Shown here: one piece after another, positions 5,065 to 8,420 of the stretch | Position numbering within the stretch: the stretch's first letter is position 1 | Layout of the letters: each line of letters starts with the position of its first letter | Source of the DNA: Candidatus Omnitrophota bacterium | GTDB lineage: Bacteria > Omnitrophota > Koll11 > Duberdicusellales > 4484-171 | Length of the DNA: 8,420 nt | Assembly: GCA_030692055.1 (NCBI GenBank) | Contig: JAUYCY010000034.1 | Span: 1 to 8,420, forward strand | Reading direction: 5' to 3' | The notes under the pieces: model-generated | Seen by the model: only the letters and a program-made list of their open reading frames with translations | Databases searched by the model: none | Told to the model about the DNA's origin: nothing | Made by a program: the position numbers and the translations under genes

Positions 5065-5217
5065 CAAAATGCTTCTAAGATTCTCTTCGGGGATTGACAA
5101 GTGGAGCGTGCTTTTGCTACTCTGGCAATCCTTACAGCGAAACTTCAGAAAGGGGTAGAACCCCTTTCTGAAGGTCGAGCTTTGCGCATATGCGTAAACT
5201 AAAGTGCGCAGCACTCG
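5065..5217 (+). repeat. Diverged ~150-bp repeat, unit A
   Basis: Aligned in order with unit B (5297-5438) are TTCT..G..ATTCT, a G-rich step, TTGACA (5094-5099), AGCG and CAGAA-GGGG. The G-rich arm forms a perfect 13-bp hairpin, CTTCAGAAAGGGG/CCCCTTTCTGAAG (5143-5173). CGAGC follows, then a palindrome CGCATATGCG (5185-5194) and the small hairpin AGTGC-gca-GCACT (5203-5215). The function is unknown. The 5218-5296 stretch between the two units shows no clear feature. Confidence 0.5.
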
Positions 5218-5296
5218 AAATCTAAGGAATTTATTATTACGTGTGGAAGTTATCGGTTGAAGCGATGCGTGTCGATATCAGATAGGCGCTATTGAA

Positions 5297-5438
5297 AGCA
5301 AAGTTCTTCTTTGAAATTCTACCGAGGGTTGACAGCACAGCGAGGAATTCTTCTTTGGTATCACTTCAAGCGGAGCGTCAGAAGGGGCAGGGCCCCTCAT
5401 GAGGCCGAGCTCCGAAGGATTCTAGTGCGAAGCACTCT
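5297..5438 (+). repeat. Diverged ~150-bp repeat, unit B
   Basis: The order is the same as in unit A: TTCTTCTTTGAAATTCT, TTGACA (5329-5334), AGCG, CAGAAGGGG with hairpin AGGGGC/GCCCCT (5383-5397), CGAGC, and AGTGC-gaa-GCACT (5424-5436). An outer stem CGGAGC/GCTCCG (5371-5376, 5409-5414) encloses the G-rich hairpin. The unit ends just before tRNA-His, so it may form the tRNA leader. TTGACA lacks a well-placed -10. Confidence 0.5.
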
Positions 5439-5444
5439 CGGCCT

Positions 5445-5520
5445 GGTGGGTGTAGCTCAGCTTGGATAGAGCACTTGGCTGTGGCCCAGGTTGTCGCGGG
5501 TTCAAATCCCGTCACCTACC
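5445..5520 (+). tRNA. tRNA-His (anticodon GUG)
   Basis: The cloverleaf has acceptor GTGGGTG (5446-5452) against CACCTAC (5513-5519) and the histidine-specific extra G-1 (5445) opposite C73 (5520). The D stem is GCTC/GAGC, the anticodon stem CTTGG/CCAGG with loop CTGTGGC, and the T arm GCGGG-TTCAAAT-CCCGT. No CCA is encoded. The third acceptor pair is G3.U70 (5448 with 5517), which is unusual because this wobble is the main identity signal for alanyl-tRNA synthetase. G-1:C73 should still favour histidylation. No duplicated halves of this tRNA are visible around it, unlike at tRNA-Arg. Confidence 0.96.
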
Positions 5521-5527
5521 CTTACTA

Positions 5528-5648
5528 AATCTTAGACTTTTCCAGTGAAGCGCAGAAAAGTATTAGATTCAGTTATCCCGAAGCCTTTCTGGAAAATTTC
5601 ACGGCCTACGGTCAGGAAATTTTTTAGATATACAGAGGCGAGAGGGCA
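5528..5648 (+). repeat. Two-hairpin composite element, copy III
   Basis: Seven nucleotides after tRNA-His, AATCT...ACTTTTC (5528-5542) pairs with GAAAAGT...AGATT (5555-5569). The spacer CAGTTAT leads to a second hairpin with CCC/GGG and GCCT/AGGC (5577-5586, 5636-5646). Inside it AAAATTTC (5593-5600) pairs with GAAATTTT (5616-5623), and the 3' linker is TTAGATATACAG. A GC-rich hairpin, GGCGAG/CTCGCC, overlaps the end (5637-5661). The run of T after the inner stem could let it end the tRNA-His transcript. Confidence 0.62.
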
Positions 5649-5661
5649 GTAATTCCCTCGC

Positions 5662-5968
5662 CCATCCCAAAATCTTTCAGAAATAATACGCATACCATCC
5701 GCACAGTGCAAAAATTATATACAGCATTCTAAAGCGTAGAGAAAAATTGTTTTTCAATCAAAGACTTAGTTTTTTATGTCGCTGATTGTTTTGCCAAGTC
5801 TCAAGCATTCACAAAAATAGATATTTAGACGCCCCGGAGTATAATATCACTAGAACGGTTATTGAAAAATGATTGATTTAACTTACCATATACCCAGATA
5901 TAATATTTGCACCGTGCGGGTAGAATCCCTATATAAAAAGAAAGTGAAAAAGAATTAAAAATGTTTGC
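5662..5968. other. AT-rich intergenic stretch without recognised features
   Basis: I see no gene, tRNA or convincing repeat here. Several TATAAT matches (5840-5845 and near 5900) lack a -35 at the right distance and are expected by chance at this base composition. Confidence 0.5.
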
Positions 5969-6001
5969 TTGACATATGTCAAAAGATAACATATAATGTT
6001 A
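5969..6001 (+). promoter_or_regulatory. Consensus promoter with two overlapping palindromes
   Basis: TTGACA (5969-5974), a 17-bp spacer and TATAAT (5992-5997) form a perfect consensus sigma-70 promoter. The -35 lies in the 14-bp palindrome TTGACATATGTCAA (5969-5982). The -10 lies in a second one, TAACAT-ATA-ATGTTA (5987-6001). The two share the half-site pattern T.ACATAT, which suggests an operator pair for a dimeric repressor. Transcription should start at about 6004, only a couple of bases before the ATG at 6006, so the mRNA is probably leaderless. Confidence 0.82.
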
Positions 6002-6005
6002 AATT

Positions 6006-7223
6006 ATGACAGGATACAAACCGAGAGAAATATCAAAAGTTTTAACTGAGGCATTAGAGAACATGCCTGTTGTTGTGCTTTCTGGTATGCGGCAGGCAGG
6101 CAAAAGCACTCTTTTGTTAAACCAGCCGGAGCTTCGTAACCGAAGGTATATGACGTTTGATGATTTTGGTGTTCTTGAAGCTGCCCGGAGGAATCCCGAA
6201 GAATTGATAGCCGGAAAAGAGCCGCTTACCATAGATGAGGCGCAAAAATATCCTGAGTTACTCAATGTTATTAAGAGAGAAGTTGATAAGAAACGTAAGC
6301 CCGGTAGATTTCTTTTAAGCGGTTCTGCTAATTTTCTTCTTTTAAAAAAGATAGCTGAAAGTTTAGCCGGCCGCGCGGTATATTTAACGCTATACCCTTT
6401 TACCTGCAGAGAAATCCATGGATTTACGAAAGAAATTCCCGCCATAGTTTATTTTATGGAAAAAGGCGTCTTTCCTAAACGTAACGTTAAGCCTGTTAGC
6501 TGGCAGAAGATTATGAAAGGGGGAATGCCTTCAGTTTGTCTTAAAGAAGTGAAAAACCCCAGTATATGGTTTCGTGGATATGAGCAAACATATCTTGAGC
6601 GTGATATTCGTACTTTAAGTCAGGTGGCTGATTTGGTTTCCTTTAGGCATCTTTTGCAATTAGTGGCTTTAAGAAACACTAAAGTGCTAAATATAAGCGA
6701 ATTAGCCCGTGATGCCAAATTGAATGTAGTAACTACTTCTAGATATCTTTCGTTGATGGAAACATCGTTTATATTAAACCGCATGCCTCCGTATCTTGGC
6801 AATCGTTCGAGTCGCTTGATAAAATCTCCTAAAATATATTTATCCGATACAGGGTTGGCGTCGTATCTCGTCGGAATAAAGAGCTTAGATTTAAACGAAA
6901 CGCTGCGAGGCGTATTCTTGGAGAATTATGTCGCTCAGAATCTCGAAGGGGTATTTTCCGCTCACTATCCGGACGTTAAGGTTACCTATTGGAATATACA
7001 AGGAAGATATGAAGTGGATTTTATTGTAGAGATAGGCAGCGAAACCATCGCTATAGAAGTTAAGAGTGGTAGCCGTTTCAAGGAGCGGGATTTAACCGGA
7101 ATTAAAGCATATTTAAGTAGTTCCAAAAGATGCCGCGCCGCAATTTTGGCTTATAACGGGAATGACGTATTAAAATTAGAGGATAAGATTTGGGCAGTAC
7201 CAATTAGTTTGTTATTAAGTTAA
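6006..7223 (+). CDS. AAA-family ATPase with C-terminal DUF4143 domain
   Basis: This 405-residue protein has the standard two-part layout of the AAA_14/DUF4143 family. The ATPase half has Walker A GMRQAGKST (27-35), Walker B PLTIDEAQ (73-80, D77 E78), the LLSGSANF segment (103-110) and SLAGRAVYLTLYPF (119-132). The DUF4143 half contains YLERDIRTL (196-204), a winged-helix-like stretch (about 228-258), LSDTGLASYL (279-288) and a PD-(D/E)XK-like motif with D338, E351 and K353 (EVDFI...IAIEVKSG). The family is widespread and its role is poorly known; DNA-related and defence or mobile contexts are common. Length is normal and no frameshift is seen. No ribosome site precedes the ATG, in line with a leaderless mRNA. 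The TOTE primase gene follows after 33 bp and is probably co-transcribed. The tight promoter with palindromes suggests regulated expression. Confidence 0.93.
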   Translation: MTGYKPREISKVLTEALENMPVVVLSGMRQAGKSTLLLNQPELRNRRYMTFDDFGVLEAARRNPEELIAGKEPLTIDEAQKYPELLNVIKREVDKKRKPGRFLLSGSANFLLLKKIAESLAGRAVYLTLYPFTCREIHGFTKEIPAIVYFMEKGVFPKRNVKPVSWQKIMKGGMPSVCLKEVKNPSIWFRGYEQTYLERDIRTLSQVADLVSFRHLLQLVALRNTKVLNISELARDAKLNVVTTSRYLSLMETSFILNRMPPYLGNRSSRLIKSPKIYLSDTGLASYLVGIKSLDLNETLRGVFLENYVAQNLEGVFSAHYPDVKVTYWNIQGRYEVDFIVEIGSETIAIEVKSGSRFKERDLTGIKAYLSSSKRCRAAILAYNGNDVLKLEDKIWAVPISLLLS

Positions 7224-7256
7224 TCAGCTACTGATATTGGATTTTGACCTGAAGAT

Positions 7257-8339
7257 ATGTGTCCGCAAGATGACAACCAAAAGCGCCGTGATATTATTCA
7301 ATCTATTCAAAAGTTAGACTCAGATGTATCCTCCCTTAATCAGCAGAAACAGCAGTTACTGCGTGAATTAAAATTCATTCGGATAATTGAACACTCCGTA
7401 ACAATTTCAGAAGAAATTTCTTCCGAAGAGAAAGTTAAGTTATTCAAAGAATTATTTCGCGGAAGAACGGACGTATACGCAAAGCGTTGGATAAGCAGAA
7501 AAACAGGCAAGTCCGGGTACAGCCCTGTTTGCAAAAACGAATGGGTACCTAAGATTTGCCAGCGTGCAACAACCAGATGTTCCGAATGCCCCAACCGCGA
7601 ATTCTTGTCTTTTGATGAATCCGCGATCTCGAAACATTTAAACGGCAGTCTTGTTGCGGGGATTTATCCTTTGTTAGACGGTGATGTCTGCTATTTTCTT
7701 GCCGTAGACTTTGACAAAGAAGGCTGGCAGGATAATATAACCGCCTTTAAGCAAACTTGTTCTGAGAATAATGTTCCTGTGGCCATAGAACGTTCTCGTT
7801 CGGGGAATGGCGCGCATACCTGGGTATTCTTTGAAGACAAGTTACCGGCATTTACTGCGCGGCGTTTGGGTTCGTTTTTGCTTACTGAAACCATGTCTAA
7901 GCGATACCAGTTAGATATGAAGAGTTATGATCGCCTTTTTCCAAATCAGGATACCTTGCCGAAGGGAGGTTTCGGTAACTTAATAGCATTACCGTTACAG
8001 AAAGAAGCAGCAAAATTTGGCAATAGCCTATTCATCAATGATAATTTTAACCCTTACGCTGTTCAATGGGAATTTTTAGCTTCTATAAAGAAGATGTCTG
8101 TTAATGAAGCGCACCGTTTAGCTGAAAGTGCCGCAACAGAGGGTAAAATAATTGGTGTGCGTATAAGCTTGACAGAAGAGACAGATCCTCCTTGGTTACG
8201 TTTGCCGTCTGGTAAAAAACGGTACTTGCCGATTATAGGTAATTTGCCGGAAAGCGCCGAATTGACTGTTGCAAATAGAGTTTATTCTCTCTCGGCGAAT
8301 ACCCCGTGGCTTGCCACGGGGATGAAGCCGAAATCGTAA
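7257..8339 (+). CDS. TOTE-type archaeo-eukaryotic primase, C-terminally truncated
   Basis: This protein (360 residues) carries the primase domain of TOTE conflict systems, which are thought to act against invading DNA. A coiled-coil start (residues ~12-42) leads to EEKVKLFKELFRGRTDVYAKRW. Next come a four-cysteine zinc site (C92, C101, C108, C111), the catalytic DFD (D151, D153) in FLAVDFDKEGW, SRSGNGAH with H187, and FPNQDTLPKGGFGNLIALPLQ (228-248). Full-length relatives continue after the LPES.EL..AN..Y segment into a superfamily II helicase. Here that likeness ends near residue 344. A 20-bp palindrome then encodes PWLATG-type residues (349-355) and the frame stops at 360. The next 80 bp show no helicase sequence in any frame. 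The primase domain itself looks complete, so the product might still bind or copy nucleic acid. No strong ribosome site is visible, so translation may be coupled to the ATPase gene. Confidence 0.85.
   Translation: MCPQDDNQKRRDIIQSIQKLDSDVSSLNQQKQQLLRELKFIRIIEHSVTISEEISSEEKVKLFKELFRGRTDVYAKRWISRKTGKSGYSPVCKNEWVPKICQRATTRCSECPNREFLSFDESAISKHLNGSLVAGIYPLLDGDVCYFLAVDFDKEGWQDNITAFKQTCSENNVPVAIERSRSGNGAHTWVFFEDKLPAFTARRLGSFLLTETMSKRYQLDMKSYDRLFPNQDTLPKGGFGNLIALPLQKEAAKFGNSLFINDNFNPYAVQWEFLASIKKMSVNEAHRLAESAATEGKIIGVRISLTEETDPPWLRLPSGKKRYLPIIGNLPESAELTVANRVYSLSANTPWLATGMKPKS
8302..8321 (+). repeat. 20-bp palindrome inside the primase gene
   Basis: CCCCGTGGC-TT-GCCACGGGG is a perfect 9+2+9 hairpin. 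It lies exactly where the reading frame leaves TOTE family sequence. Its form and centre (GGCTTGCC-like) match the palindrome that ends the window. Confidence 0.85.
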
Positions 8340-8400
8340 ACGTAGTTGACCTCATTCCAAGGCAATGAATGAACCAGTGATAATATTAGTATAGAACATA

Positions 8401-8420
8401 CTCCGCGGCTTGCCGCGGAG
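8401..8420 (+). repeat. 20-bp palindrome at the window end
   Basis: CTCCGCGGC-TT-GCCGCGGAG is again a perfect 9+2+9 hairpin with centre GGCTTGCC. Between 8340 and 8400 I see no gene. The window stops at the last base of this palindrome, so its right flank is unknown. Confidence 0.8.

Noticed and set aside
5912..5928. GCGGGTAGAATCCC resembling a tRNA T arm
   Set aside because: The loop is too short and no acceptor or other arms are present, so it is most likely chance.
5999..6445. 148-codon minus-strand frame
   Set aside because: It is antisense to the Walker A/B half of the ATPase gene, whose motifs are unmistakable.

Overview
The window looks like a chromosomal stretch of an uncultivated, low-to-medium GC bacterium of the Omnitrophota (OP3) or a similar candidate phylum. 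This assignment is an inference. It rests on the 20-bp palindrome CCTGCCTGCCGGCAGGCAGG, on many other short palindromes in and between genes, on small GIY-YIG genes beside tRNAs, and on tRNA genes without encoded CCA. No single marker gene fixes the taxon.

Layout. 1-1266: an IS5-type transposase (152-1114) and a probable IS right end that stops about 40 bp before a secreted TPR protein (1307-1747). 1748-2986: a dense, mostly non-coding island around one intact tRNA-Arg(UCU) gene (2495-2568). Three tRNA 5'-end fragments lie upstream and two 3'-end fragments downstream, with hairpin elements between them. A small GIY-YIG gene (2255-2533) starts directly after the best 5' half and stops inside the anticodon loop of the intact tRNA. 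2987-4809: an AsmA-like envelope protein with a Q/N-rich tail and a second, probably co-transcribed GIY-YIG gene. 4810-5968: a second non-coding island with a consensus-like promoter, two diverged copies of a ~150-bp repeat, a tRNA-His and a two-hairpin element related to two copies in the first island. 5969-8339: a consensus promoter overlapping two palindromes drives an apparently leaderless AAA/DUF4143 ATPase gene. A TOTE-type archaeo-eukaryotic primase gene follows, shortened at its 3' end by a 20-bp palindrome. A second palindrome of the same form ends the window.

Working together. The TPR, AsmA-like and second GIY-YIG genes look like ordinary chromosomal genes. The ATPase and TOTE primase look like an accessory, defence-type pair. 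The most unusual part is the tRNA-Arg island. Its half-gene pattern (5' halves outside, one intact gene inside, 3' halves outside) fits repeated insertion, near the anticodon loop, of a small element that carries its own replacement tRNA and, in the last layer, a GIY-YIG nuclease. This model is an inference; the repeats themselves can be read directly.
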